A stretch of 64,000 nucleotides of DNA, from positions 14,669,001 to 14,733,000 of the forward strand of contig CM044311.1 of assembly GCA_024291935.2 (NCBI GenBank). The letters run 5' to 3'. Made by a program: the position numbers and the translations under genes. Positions 22,147-33,538 of this stretch are shown here, piece by piece (positions within the stretch are counted from its first letter, which is position 1; each line of letters opens with the position of its first letter). Source of the DNA: Okapia johnstoni. Its lineage: Eukaryota > Chordata > Mammalia > Artiodactyla > Giraffidae. The notes beneath the pieces are model-generated. The model saw only the letters and a list, made by a program, of their open reading frames with translations, did not search any database and had not been told where the DNA came from.

Positions 22147-22419
22147 CAGCAGTGGCACTGTTGACATTTGGAGCTAGATAACATCCTATTGTGGGTGCTG
22201 TCCTGTGTGCTATATGATGTTTAGCAGCATCACTGGCTTCTACACACCAGATGCCAGTAGCAACTCCTACCCAACCATACAATTAAAATTGTATTCAGAT
22301 ATTGCTAGATGTCCCCTTTGGAAAAAAATCCCCTTGGGCTGAGAAGTTCTGCCTTACAATAAAGTTCACCAAACTCAGACTAACAAAGCTGAAGAATAAT
22401 AGTCAAAGATCAATAGACA

Positions 22420-23416
22420 GTTCAGTTCAGTCGCTCAGTTGTGTTCAACTCTTTTCAACCCCATGGACCGCGGCACACCAGGCTTCTCTGTCCATCACCA
22501 ACTCCCAGAACTTGCCCAAACTCATGTTCATTGAGTTGGTGATGCCATCCAACCATCTCATCCTCTGTCATCCCCTTCTCCTCCTGCCTTCAATCTTTCC
22601 CAACATCAGGGTCTTTTCAAATGAGTCAGCTCTTCCCATCAGGTGGCCAAAATATTGGAGTTCAGCTTCAGCATCAGTCCTTCCAATGAACACCCAGGAC
22701 TGATCTCCTTTAGGATGGACTGGTTGGATCTCCTTGCAGTCCAAGGGACTCTCAAGAGTCTTCTCCAACACCACAGTTCAAAAGCATCAATTCTTTGGCG
22801 CTCAGCTTTCTTTACAGTCCAACTCTCACATCCATACATGACTACTGGAAAAACCATAGCTTTAACAAGATGGACCTTTGTTGACAAAGTAATGTCTCTA
22901 CTTTTTAATATGCTACCTTGATTGATCATAGCTTTTCTTCCAAGGATCAAGTGTCTTTTAATTTCATGGCTGCAGTCACCATCTGCAGTGATTTTGGAGC
23001 CCCCAAAAATAAAGTCTGTCACTGTTTCCATTGTTCCTCCATCTATTTGCCACGAAGTTATGAGACCAGAAGCCATGATCTTCACTTTTTGAATGTTGAG
23101 CTTTAAGCCAGCTTTTTCACTCTCCCCTTTCACTTTCATCAAGAGGCTCTTCTGTTCCTCTTCACTTTCCGCCATCAGGGTGGTGTCATCTGTGAATCTG
23201 AGGTTATTGATATTTCTCCCCACAATCTTGATTCCAGCTTGTGCTTCCTCCAGCCCAGTGTTTCTCATGATGTGCTCTGCACATAAGTTAAATAAACAGG
23301 GTTACAATATACACCCTTGACGTACTCCTTTCCTGATATGGAGCCAGTCTGTTGTTCCATGTCTGGTTCTAACTGTTGTTTCTCGACCTGCATAAAGATT
23401 TCTCAGGAGGCAGGTA
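22420..23416 (-). mobile_element. BovB LINE, ~1 kb, with TSD
   Basis: Antisense BovB of 997 bp with 3' tail complement TTCAGTTCAG at the low end and truncation inside the reverse transcriptase region at the high end. TSD: AGATCAATAGACA (22407-22419) and AGATCAGTAGACA (23417-23429), one mismatch in 13. Confidence 0.95.
22639..23268 (-). pseudogene. BovB reverse transcriptase fragment (209 codons)
   Basis: Open frame inside the BovB copy. It starts at MRNTGLEEAQAG and holds the RT catalytic-box region. The usual YADD of these LINEs reads FTDD here (about residues 25-28). The frame continues through [28 protein letters not shown] and the [10 protein letters not shown] block, then shifts near 22660 (LNSNILAT) compared with other copies. 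The N-terminal endonuclease and RT fingers are missing through 5' truncation. Not expected to be functional. Confidence 0.9.
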
Positions 23417-23644
23417 AGATCAGTAGACACTTATGGAAAATTCTCCATTAAAGACAAAGAGCAAAATGATAAAAAAAAGAAAAAAAAAAGAAGGGAGAAC
23501 AAATGCAATAAAAAGAGGAGGATAAAAGTTCTAACTGTATTGTTATTAACATCTTCAGAAAGGTTAGGTTATAAACATGTGGTAAATACAGGCTTTTACT
23601 TAAAAATACGAGAATAAGAAATAACTTTTGGTCATCAAAATTGT

Positions 23645-23896
23645 ACTGCTGCTGCTGCTGCCAAGTCTTTTCCATCGTGTCTGACTCTGTGCGACCCCAT
23701 AGACGGCAGCCCACCAGGCTCCCCTGTCCCCGGGATTCTCCAGACGAGAACACTGGAGTGGGTTGACATTTCCTTCTCCAATACACACGTACATGCTAAG
23801 TCGCTTCAGTCATGTCCGACTCTGTGTGACCCTATGGACAGCAACCCACAGGATTCTCTAGGCAAGAATACAGGAGTGGGTTGCCATTTCCTTCTC
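23645..23896 (-). mobile_element. Bov-A2-type dimeric SINE with TSD
   Basis: Two antisense Bov-A units in tandem, 23645-23780 and about 23790-23896. The first begins with a CTG-repeat tail complement (CTGCTGCTGCTGCTG), the second with CATGCTAAGTCGCTTCAG. A perfect 12-bp TSD, CATCAAAATTGT, sits at 23633-23644 and 23897-23908. It proves the two units arrived as one insertion. Confidence 0.93.
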
Positions 23897-23908
23897 CATC
23901 AAAATTGT

Positions 23909-26079
23909 GAGGTTTGAAATAAAATAATAGGACTAAAAGGTAACGGTAAGAATTCTTTCAGAAAGTCAACCAACGTGTTAATAAATAGAAAATGGAGTAA
24001 AATGGTAAGATCTGGGGATCAATTTAGAAGATAAAAATCTGGAGAAAATAGATTGGAGGAAATTATCAAATATAATAATAATACGAGAGAAGTTTCCTGC
24101 ATGCAATGTTTGGGAATCAAACTAACATCAGTCTTCTTGTGGCAAAGAAAAATAAAAAATAATCGAATACTAGCTTTAAAAACTTAACGGAAAATGATAT
24201 AATCCAGATATTTGCAATAAGGCTAGCTATTAGTCAAGTGTTACGGCAAAATAAAGACATTGTCACAAATATGTGATGTCAAAAACGTATCTTAGATTCA
24301 CCATCTTAGAAACATCTGTTGAATAAACTTTACAAAAAAGAGTAGATACAAATAAAAGAGAGTGGCAAAGAAGATCTTTAAAATAATGTTAAAGGGAGTT
24401 TTTATGACACAGGAGACCTAGAGAACAGCTCATTCATATTGGAACAAGAGGATGAAAGAATATAATCATGCTATCTCCAAAGGGGAAAAAAAACAGAACC
24501 AATAGATTAGTTCACATACTTGACATTACTGAAAAAGACTGTGCAATTCTGTGAGAGGGATGGGGAAGATTGTGCCATTGCTGTCTGTACAAAACTAAAC
24601 AGATGAAAACAAAATTATGACCTGCAGTAAAAACAAAGAGCTGTGCAAGAAATGCAATCCTTTGTTACACACCTCAGCTGTGAGCAGTATTTAAACAAGT
24701 GTAATAGTGGAAACACTGACTCCTCGTTTTTAAGAAATTGTGATAAAACAACACAGGAAGAATCACAGGGGTGTAAGAAAAAAAATGTCAGTGGTTTCTA
24801 AGTAAGCTATATCCTCTTTTTATCATAAAAACAATGTCAAAGGAAAAAACAAGACATAGTAGTGTAAATGTATTTGAAATATGTGTAACTGCCAAATTAA
24901 ATAGCTAAGAATTAAGAGCAGTTGACCTGGGGATCAGAATCTAGGAGTCTGGAGAGTCAAAAGGAAACTTCTCTTATTTACAATAAGTTTATAGAATGTG
25001 TTTATTTCACTCATAAAGCACAAATTGACTTTCCAAAAGTCTGGGCAATTCTGGGCAAGCACACAGAAAACGTCTTTGGGCTGCAGTGAACATGACGTAT
25101 GATTTTGGACCTTCCTCTCAGACTCACTGAATCAAAATTTCTAGTGCTTGAACCCAAGAATCAACGTTTTTATAAAAGCTTCCCAACTGATGCATGTGTA
25201 AATTAATGTGTAGAGATCTTTATATGTGATGTTCAAGTATTAAACTTTCAAGGTATAATTGCAAAAACAGTATCAAACTAGTTTTATGGACCAATATGTG
25301 AAGAATATTTCAATACATAGATTTGGGATGGGGAGAGAGAGAAAGAAAGAGGATGTCCATCATCACTAGAATATATATCTCTATGTAGTTGTCCATCATC
25401 ATTGGAATACTGCCAGAAGACCAAATGTTAAGGTCTATGCTGTCATAAAAAATTTACCTGCTGGGCACTCAGCTGTACTCTGTGCTCATAAATCTTCAGT
25501 TGCAGACCCTGGATTGTTGTATCATAAACATAAACACTCTGCCTAGCAGGCATTTGACTGATCTGTCTTTACAAGCAAGGAGTTTACTAAAGTATAAAGC
25601 ACTCCCTGAATGTTTGCTTGTTGTCACCTCTCCATCAATCAGTTCTTTGTTTCATACAGTAACCAAAAAAACCAAAAACCAAAAACAAAACATTAGTGCG
25701 TGTACAAAGCAGGTGTTTGGAGTCCAGCTTGTGTTAGAGTAAATGAGGAAGGTTGTTGAGGATGAGTGATGCTACCTACCTTTTACAACTGAAGACTTCG
25801 GGGAGCTGTGCAATCCTTAGACACCTTGGATTTTGATCTTCAAATTGTTTAGGTCATGGGGACCTAATAAATTGTATTTACAGTTCAATGATGAACAATA
25901 AATTAGATAATCAATTAAACACTGCTAGAAAGCTTTTTAAGCGATCTCCATAAAAGCCTAGAATTAAAAAAGAAAAGATTTTACTATAAAGTGTGGGTTA
26001 CAAAATAGCCTAAAACCAAGATTTTGGAGAGAAAAATGCTGAAGATTTTTTTTCACATAAAAATAAATTATTACGAGGC
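23909..26079. other. 2.2 kb without recognised features
   Basis: AT-rich, apparently unique DNA and one of the largest clean stretches. TGTCCATCATCA occurs twice near 25353 and 25390, a minor local repeat. An 86-codon frame at 25482-25742 has no domain signature. Confidence 0.4.
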
Positions 26080-26490
26080 CAGTATTACCCAGGCATCAAA
26101 ATAAAAAAAAAAAAGCATAAAATACAAACTAAAATAGACAATAACAAAAACTATGGAGTAATATATCTCAAAGACTTTGATACAAAAGATTCTCAACACG
26201 ATATTAACAAACTAAACCCAGCCATATGTAAAAAGAAGTATGTAATGTGATTATGTGGGATTTATTCCAAGTGTGCAAGGCTCGTTCAATATTCACAAAA
26301 AAATTAAATACAGTAACAATGTAAACCACCATAATAACAGGCTAAAATAAGAAAAGGCATATAATCAGATCAACTGATGCAGAAAATCCATTTGACAAAA
26401 CCAACAGTCATTCATGGTAATAGTTCTCAGTAAGTCAGGAAAAAAGAAAAATAACTTTAACTTGACAAAGAAGAAGCACAGAAAACCTAT

Positions 26491-26608
26491 CGTTGTTGTT
26501 GTTGCTGCTCCACCTTCTTTGTGGTCCAGCTCCCACATCCATACATGACTGCTGGAAAAACCATAGCTTTGACTCTATGGACCTTTGTTGGCAAAGTAAT
26601 GTCTCTTA
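26491..26608 (-). mobile_element. BovB fragment inside L1
   Basis: About 118 bp of antisense internal BovB (CCAGCTCCCACATCCATACA, TTTGTTGGCAAAGTAATGTC). It is preceded by a GTTGTTGTTGTTGCTGC run in place of the normal 3' end. Both ends are truncated and no TSD is visible. L1 sequence resumes on both sides. Confidence 0.8.
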
Positions 26609-26823
26609 GCTGACATCTTACTTGATGAAGGACTAAATGTCTTTCCTCTATTATTGAAAACAAGGGAAGAATGGTCTAGTTTCATTATTGTTGTTTGACA
26701 TATGGCTGGAAATACTTGCCACTGCAATACAGCAAAGAAAAGAAATAAGAGGCACTCAGATTGGAAAGGAGGAAATAGAACTCTGGTCACTGAAGAAATT
26801 TCCCTGAAGAAATAGCTCCCCTA

Positions 26824-26848
26824 CCTTCCCCCCTCCCCCCCCCAAAAA
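26824..26848. repeat. Poly(C)/poly(A) junction
   Basis: Runs of C (CCCCCCTCCCCCCCCC) pass straight into seven A residues within the decayed L1. A low-complexity tract of this sort is prone to sequencing and replication slippage. Confidence 0.8.
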
Positions 26849-27339
26849 AAGAGAGCCTTCCTAGAATTAATGAGTGAGTTCAGTAAGGTTAAAAGAGAAA
26901 GTATCAATAGGGAAATATCTATCACATATCAATATACAAACAATGGACATACAGAACTAAAATTAAAAATAACACCATTTACAGTTGCTCCAAAGAAGTG
27001 AAATACTTAGGTATACACTTCAGCAAAACATTTACAAAGTTTGCCTGCTGACCATTACCAAATGTTGATAAAAGAAACCAAAGAGGACCTAACAGATGGG
27101 GGAAGATAATAGGCTCATGGATTGGAAGACTCAAAATCATAATAAATTGGTCAACTCTTCTTAGATTGATTTATAGGTTTAATGCAATTCCTGTGAAAAT
27201 TTCAGCACTGCTTTTATTTTTAGACATAGACAAGTGTATTCTAAACCACGGCAGGAAGGAACAGGCCCTAGGGTTGCTAAAACAATTTGATAGAGAAAAA
27301 TAGGGTGGGAGGAATTACTCTAGTTACTGTTTGGAAGGA

Positions 27340-27653
27340 TTTCCATGATAGCTCAGTTAGTGAAAAATCCACCTGCAATGCAGGAGACTCCGGTTCCTTT
27401 CCTGGGTTGGGAAGATCCTCTGGAGAAGGAATAGGCTACCCACTCCAATATTCTTGGGCTTCCCTTGTGGCTCAGCTGGTAAAGAATCCACCTGCAATTT
27501 GGGAGACCTGGATTCGATCTCTGGGTTGGGAAGGTCCCCTGGGAAAGGGAAAGGCTACCCACTCCAGTATTCTGGCCTGGAGAATTCCATGGACTGAATA
27601 GTCCATGGGGTCTCAAGGAGTCAGACACGACTGAGTGACTTGCACTTCACTTC
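27340..27653 (+). mobile_element. Bov-tA dimer with TSD, inside L1
   Basis: Sense composite. A Bov-tA 5' part (27340-27446, ending CCACTCCAATATTCTTGG) is fused to a full Bov-tA starting GGCTTCCCTTGTGGCTCAG. The unit ends AGTCAGACACGACTGAGTG and a TTCACTTCA tail. TSD: ACTGTTTGGAAGGA (27326-27339) and ACTGTTTGGGAAGGA (27654-27668). The same architecture occurs at 38344. Confidence 0.93.
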
Positions 27654-28025
27654 ACTGTTTGGGAAGGAAGTAAAAGAGGTAGCAGGAGGTAGCAGGAGGT
27701 TGGTTATAAAAGGCTAGTAGGAGGGATCTTTGTGGTGTTGGAATTTTTCAGTATCTTGACTGTCACAGTGGATACACAACCTGCACAGGTGATAAAATTG
27801 TAAAAAAAAAAAAATTAACACAAACACATGGAATTGAATATAAGCATAACTAAGGCAACCTGAATAAGATTGGTATAAATATCTTGCTTGTGATGTTATA
27901 CAATAGTTTCATAAAATTTTACCATTGTAGAGAACCGCACAAAGCATACAAGAGAACTCTGCATTATTTCTCTACAACTGAATGTAAAACAGCAATGATC
28001 TCAATAACATTTTCAATTAAAAATC

Positions 28026-28337
28026 AACAGTGAGTTCAACATTATGAATAAAAGTTAAAGCAAAAATATACATTTTAATACTAGTGTCTGAACTTGTAAC
28101 TTGCTATCCAATGGGAGTGAATGGCACTTTACATTCTTAACAATTTTAAACACAACAGAATACATAAATATATACCACCTAAAATAATTATGAAAATATC
28201 TAATGCAACCACTTAACAAGTTTACACACGCATGGAGTGGTCATCTAGCCTGGCAGAACATTTATAAAATACCATACATATGATTCCAGATGTCACTTCT
28301 CTGACCTCTGTTTCCTCATCTATAAAACATGGGCTTG
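28026..28337. other. No recognised feature
   Basis: AT-rich flank between the old L1 and a Bov-tA. Nothing assigned. Confidence 0.4.
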
Positions 28338-28346
28338 AGTCTAGGA

Positions 28347-28347
28347 G

Positions 28348-28405
<58 letters not shown>

Positions 28406-28625
28406 CCGCTATGTTGCTTCAGTCGTGTCTGATTCTTTTCAGCCCTATGGGCCATAGCCCACAAGGCTCCACGGTCCATGGGGATTCTCCAGGAAAAAAT
28501 ATTGGAATGGGTTGTTCTGCCCTCCTCCAGGGGATCTTCCTGACCCAGGGATCCAACCCACTGTCTCTTAAGTTCCTGGCATTGGCAGGTGGGTTCTTTA
28601 CCACTAGTAACACCTAGGAAGCCCT
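28347..28625 (-). mobile_element. Bov-tA SINE with (TG)n tail and TSD
   Basis: Antisense copy of the TACCACTAGTAACACC-headed subfamily. The low-coordinate end is a TG microsatellite, the complement of a CA tail. TSD AGTCTAGGA (28338-28346 and 28626-28634) encloses both the SINE and the microsatellite, so the repeat is part of the inserted unit. Confidence 0.95.
28349..28396. repeat. (TG)24 microsatellite
   Basis: Pure TG run that grades into GCGCGCGTG before the SINE body. It lies inside the SINE's TSDs. Confidence 0.95.
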
Positions 28626-28634
28626 AGTCTAGGA

Positions 28635-28998
28635 CAGCATTGTTCAACATGGTAAGAACCACAAAGCAAGTCACCTATGTAATTTTAGGTTTTCTGGCAA
28701 CCACATTGAAAGGAGTAAAAAGGAACAGGTGAAATAAATCTATAAGATTTATTAACCCATTATATCCAAAATATTATTATTTTCAACATATACTTAGTTA
28801 AAAATCAATATTTTCCTTTTTCTACTGTGCTCAAAATCCATTCTTCCACTTATACTGTGCTCAGTCTGGACTAGCTTCATGTAAAATGTTCAAGAAATAT
28901 GTGAGGCTAGTGGCTACCATATTGGACAGTGCAGGTCTATATGATTTCTGAGACTCCCTCCCTCATTCTAAAATTTTAAAATTCTGAGATGTGTAAAT
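28635..28998. other. No recognised feature
   Basis: Unassigned AT-rich DNA. Phrases such as TGTTCAACATGGTAAGAACC hint at an old mammalian repeat but cannot be placed. Confidence 0.35.
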
Positions 28999-29010
28999 AC
29001 TTAGGGGTCT

Positions 29011-29283
29011 GCTGCTGCTAAGTTGCTTCAGTCATGTCTGACTCTGTGTGACGCCACAGACGGCAGCCCACCAGCCCACCAGAATCCCCCGTCCCTGGGA
29101 TTCTCCAGGCAAGAACACTGGAGTGGGTTGCCATTTCCTTCTCTAATGAATGAAAGTGAAAAGTGAAAGTGAAGTCACTCAGTCATGTCCAACTCTTAGC
29201 CCATGGATTGAAGCCTGCCAGGCTCCTCCGTCCATGGGATTTTCCAGGCAAGAGTACTGGAGTGGGGTGCCATTGCCTTCTTC
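29011..29283 (-). mobile_element. Bov-A2 dimeric SINE with TSD
   Basis: Antisense two-unit Bov-A2. The first unit runs from GCTGCTAAGTTGCTTCAG to CCATTTCCTTCTC. The linker is GAATGAAAGTGAAAAGTG, and the second unit runs to GGTGCCATTGCCTTCTTC. TSD: ACTTAGGGGTCT (28999-29010) and ACTTAGGGATCT (29284-29295). Confidence 0.94.
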
Positions 29284-29365
29284 ACTTAGGGATCTAAAGT
29301 ACAATATCTCTTGCTCCTCCAGATTACACTCATGTTTCAGCTACAAACTCTACAATAAAAACAAT

Positions 29366-29578
29366 CACTGGTGTCTCAGAAGGTAAAGAATCTGCCTGCA
29401 ATGTGGGAGATCTGTGTTCTATCCCTGGGTTGGGAAGATCCCCTGAAGGAGGGCATGGCAACCCACTCCAGTATTCTTGCCTGGAGAATTCCATGGACAG
29501 AGGAGCCTGGCGGGCTACAGTCGATGGGGTCACAAAGAGTCAGGCATGACTGAGGGACTAAGTACACAGCACAGCACA
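29366..29578 (+). mobile_element. Bov-tA SINE
   Basis: Sense copy: CACTGGTGTCTCAGAAGGT head, damaged B box (GTTCTATCCCTGGGTTGGG), GAGTCAGGCATGACTGAGGG end and an ACACAGCACAGCAC tail. Confidence 0.92.
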
Positions 29579-30184
29579 AAATATCAGAGGTTTTTTCAAA
29601 GAGTAATCTTAATATCGAAAGCCACAGGTACTGTCTGGTACCTGTGAGCAGACACTATCCTTGACACGTTTGTGGACATAATTTGTCCCTCATGGCTTCA
29701 GTCATTCAGGAGGGGAGCTCAGGTGAAAGGGCAGGAGCTAGGCTGCTGAGAAGGGCATATGAGTTTCCTATGAGCCGAACTCTTTGTCTCCTGACTCTCT
29801 GTCTTCCCTACAGGTGGGCATTCTCCATCTCTCTTGTCATGAGCCAAAAGACAGCAAGAGCCAGATCCAATTGTGCTGCTGCTTTCCCGAGTTGGCAGCC
29901 ACAGCAGCAGACTGTAAATGCACCCGATGCTCTCAAAATGCAGCTGGGAGTTTTCCAGCAGTCAAAGAACTTGAGTAAACAGCTTCTTATTTTCCTTTGG
30001 GGTCCCTATGCTGACTGGAAGGATCTTTTAGACCCCAGCACATCTCACTTGTATGCTCTTGGTTTCTTCACAAACCTTCACCTGAAGCAAATACTAGAAA
30101 TCCTTACTCAGTCTTTGATTCACAACATGCCTTCATGAGACATCAAGTGACTTTCCTTTCCTCATTTTCTTGCTTTGTGTCAAA
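29579..30184. other. Unassigned, holds a 151-codon frame
   Basis: Less AT-rich than the surroundings and not recognisably repetitive. The plus-strand frame 29683-30138 is the longest in the window that does not belong to a transposon. It shows no signal peptide, known motif or exon-type context, although CTTCCCTACAG at 29804-29814 looks like a splice acceptor. I treat it as non-coding without further evidence. Confidence 0.3.
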
Positions 30185-30425
30185 GAGAAACATGTAATAA
30201 TCACTGCTATCTATTGAATACTCATGGTGCACCACAATGAACAGTGGGTACTTTCTCAGTGGTATTCTATTTACCTCTCACAACAACCCTATGGGTTAGG
30301 TGTCATTATTTTCACAGTCCATAAACCCGAGTTGCGATATTCAGAAATTATAGCTGGCTGAACTCTCCCAGTTAGAAAAGAGCAGAGACAGAATTCAAGC
30401 TCTGATCTGTAAGATGACGAGAGGA
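30185..30425 (-). mobile_element. MIR SINE remnant
   Basis: Antisense MIR: CTATGGGTTAGGTGTCATTA, CACAGTCCATAAACC, then AGAGCAGAGACAGAATTCAAGC. This matches the usual order 'tattattttacagatgagg ... agccaggattcgaac' of reversed MIR. Confidence 0.7.
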
Positions 30426-31689
30426 AGTTGTGGATTTGATACTGAGTTTGATTGAACTTGATTGCTTGAGTTTGATGCTGCAGGATGGAATAAAGGGCTT
30501 TTCCATAGCAGTGAATCTCCCTTACGCAGAATGTGGTTTTGTACCAACCAAGGGCCGGACTCTGCCTCTGAGAGGAGCTGAAAGTATGACTTGGCATGTT
30601 GCAGTGTCTCATGAAGCTGGCTGCTTCTCACCTGCAGCTCTGTGGCTCCTTAAACAAGATCCTCAACAGAACTTTGTGAAGCTGTTCTGAAGGGTAGTGC
30701 CCTGAACTGCCCTGATAATTCAGCACTGAACACCCTGACTATCACTGGGAAACCTGGGTAATTTTCTAGCAGGGAGAAGAAATTGGAAATACCTGAGGCC
30801 CTATGGGAAGAACCTCTGGGAAGTCACTTCCTACAGGAACCAGAGCTGACAAGGACATTTGCAGAGTGCTGCTGTTAAAGGCTCCAGGACACACTGGGTG
30901 CCTCTGACATGGGAGATGCTGCTGCAAAACAGATGTGGGAGAGGAAAAACATGTGGACAGTATCACGGCCAAAAGGTGCCATTGTTGAAGAATGCTGCCT
31001 TTCCAGGTTGGGATGGGGTCATACTCCATTGTCTGCCTCTTTAAGGGGAACAGAATATTTTCTCTAAGAATTGAAAAATCATTACCTTTACAGATCACAA
31101 ATGATGAGGTACACTAAACAATTTGGTGTTGTGGTTAAAGTCTTGACACAATAACTCAAATCTTATATCCACAAGTGGCCAAGATAGATCCAACGAAAGA
31201 AATGTTTTGCAATATATAATTGTAGGATTATTTATTGGTCAATTTATAATCGAAATACTTTATCATTTTACATGAACATTAATTCTTTCCATTTTCAATA
31301 TAAAGTATACCCTTGTAATAGCAAAAAAAATAATAATTTATTTTTGGATAGGCATCTTTTAGCAATGGAAGACTTTATGCTTCTTCTACAAATCTAACAA
31401 AAAGTTTATAAATGCCCACCTGAGTCTTTAAGTTCTTCCTATTTGTGTTTTAACTCACCCATTTCTATTTTTATTTTCCAGATAGATCTAACGTAAACTC
31501 CCTATGCAAATGTCAAGCATGTCACGTTTATGTATTGTTGTTAAGAGAAATTTCCTGGTGACTTGGCATGCGTCTATAGGACTGGCTCCTGAATTACTGC
31601 CAAATTGTGATGAATTGCTGAGCTTGAAAGGCAGTATGAAACAAAGAGAGAGAACACAGTTTTGAATTCAAGCCCAATGTGGGAGTCTC
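30426..31689. other. Unassigned 1.26 kb, partly GC-balanced
   Basis: The part 30430-31080 is richer in GC than the neighbourhood and holds frames of 86, 78 and 107 codons (30430-30690 plus; 30289-30631 minus) and 110 codons (30766-31098 minus). None shows a known domain. The rest is AT-rich. Possible old LTR or unique DNA; not resolved. Confidence 0.3.
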
Positions 31690-31802
31690 CACTCTGCCAC
31701 TGACCACTTTGCTTGTTTCTATCACCTTACTTCAAGCCACCATCATTTTTTGCCTTGTCCACTGCAGTAGCATGCTCATAAATCTTTCTGCTTCTACATT
31801 GC

Positions 31803-33538
31803 CTTCTTTGGAGAAATGTCTGTTTAGTTCTTTGGCCCACTTTTTGATTGGGTCGTTTATTTTTCTGGAACTGAGCTGCAGGAGTTGCTTGTATATTTTT
31901 GAGATTGTTTGTCCGTTGTTTCATTTGCTATTATTTTCTCCCATTCAGAAGGCTGTCTTTTCACCTTGCTTATAGTTTCCTTTGTTGTGCAGAAGCTTTT
32001 CATTTTAATTAGGTCCCATTTGTTTATTTTTGCTTTTATTTCCAATATTCTGGGAGGTGGGTCATAGAGGATCCTGCTGCGGTTTATGTTGGAGAGTGTT
32101 TTGCCCATGTTTTCCTCTAGAAGTTTTTATAGTTTCTGGTCTTATGTTTAGATCTTTAATCCATTTTGAGTTTATTTTTGTGTATGGTGTTAGAAAGTGT
32201 TCTAGTTTCATTCTTTTACAAGTGGTTCACCAGTTTTCCCAGCACCACTTGTTAAAGAGATTGTCTTTTCTCCATTGTATATTCTTGCCTACTTTGTCGA
32301 AGATAAGGTGTCCATAGGTGCGTGGATTTATCTCTGGGCTTTCAATTTTGTTATCTCTGGGCTTTCAATTTTGTTCCATTGATCTATATTTCTGCCTTTG
32401 TGCCAGTACCATCCTGTCTTGATGACTGTGGCTTTGTAGTAGAGCCTGAAGTCAGGCAGGTTGATTCCTCCAGTTCCATTCTTCTTTCTCAAGATTGCTT
32501 TGGCTATTCGAGGTTTTTTGTATTTCCATGCAAATTGTGAAATTATTTGTTCTAGTTCTCTGAAAAATACCGTTGGTAGCTTGATAGGGATTGCATTGAA
32601 TCTATAGATTGCTTTGGGTAGTATACTCATTTTCATTATATTGGTTCTTCCAATCCATGAACACTGTATATTTCTCCATCTGTTTGTGTCCTCTTTGATT
32701 GCTTTCACCAGTATTTCATAGTTTTCCATACATAGGTCTTTTGTTTCTTTAGGTGGATATATTCCTAAGTATTTTATTCTTTTCGTTGCGGTGGTGAATG
32801 GAATTGTTTCCTTAATTTCTCTTTCTGTTTTCTCATTGTTAGTGTATAGGAATGCAAGGGCTTTCTGTGTGTTGATTTTATATCCTGCAACTTTACTATA
32901 TTCACTAATTAGCTCTAGTAATTTTCTGGTGGAGTCTTTAGGGTTTTCTGTGTAGAGGATCATGTCATCTGCAAACAGTGAGAGTTTTACTTCTTCTTTT
33001 CCAATCTGGATTCCTTTTATTTCTTTTTCTGCTCTGATTGCTGTGGCCAAAACTTCCAAAACTATGTTGAATAGTAGTGGTGAGAGTGGGCATCCTTGTC
33101 TTATTCCTGACTTTGGGGGAAATGCTTTCAGTTTTTCACCATTTAGGATAATGTTTGCTGTGGGTTTGTTATATATAGCTTTTATTATGTTGAGGTATGT
33201 TCCTTCTATTCCTGCTTTTTGGAGGGTTTTTATCATACATGGATGTTGAATTTTGTCAAAGGCTTCCTCTTCATCTATTGAAATAATCATATGGTTTTTA
33301 TTTTTCAATTTGTTAATGTGGTGTATTACATTGATTGATTTGCAGATATTGAAGAATCCTTGCATCCCTGGGATAAAGCCCACTTGGTCATGAAGTATGA
33401 TCTTTTTAATATGTTGTTGGATTCTGTTTGCTAGGATTTTGTTAAGGATTTTTGCATCTATGTTCATCAGTGATATTGGCCTGTAGTTTTCTTTTTTTGT
33501 GGTATCTTTGTCAGGTTTTGGTATTAGGGTGATGGTGG
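31803..33538 (-). mobile_element. L1 ORF2 fragment truncated at both ends
   Basis: About 1.74 kb of antisense ruminant L1 covering the reverse transcriptase and part of the downstream ORF2. It has no 3' UTR and no poly(A) (no T run at 31803). The 9-bp sequence CTACATTGC occurs at both junctions (31794-31802 and 33539-33547), and the ancient LINE host resumes on each side, so the repeat behaves as a TSD. Confidence 0.92.

Larger units (their letters stand above)
26080..28025 (+). mobile_element. Old L1 LINE, decayed and internally deleted
   Basis: A diverged sense L1. ORF2-like sequence runs from about 26080, with ATTATGTGGGATTTATTCCA at 26250 and GCAGAAAATCCATTTGACAA at 26380. It continues after an antisense BovB scrap with ATTGGAAAGGAGGAAATAGA at 26760. 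Further ORF2 lies at 26920-27316 (ATGGATTGGAAGACTC). After a Bov-tA dimer the 3' UTR follows (ATCTTGACTGTCACAGTGG; ACAATAGTTTCATAAAATTTTACC) to about 28025. The ORF2 C terminus is largely missing between the two halves. No frame longer than a few dozen codons survives. Confidence 0.75.

Noticed and set aside
29683..30138. 151-codon frame as a protein-coding gene
   Set aside because: No domain, no start context and no conservation evidence. Chance frames of this length are expected in 64 kb of non-coding DNA.
30766..31098. Possible endogenous retroviral LTR at 30.4-31.1 kb
   Set aside because: No TG...CA ends, primer-binding site or paired LTR could be found, so the call was not made.
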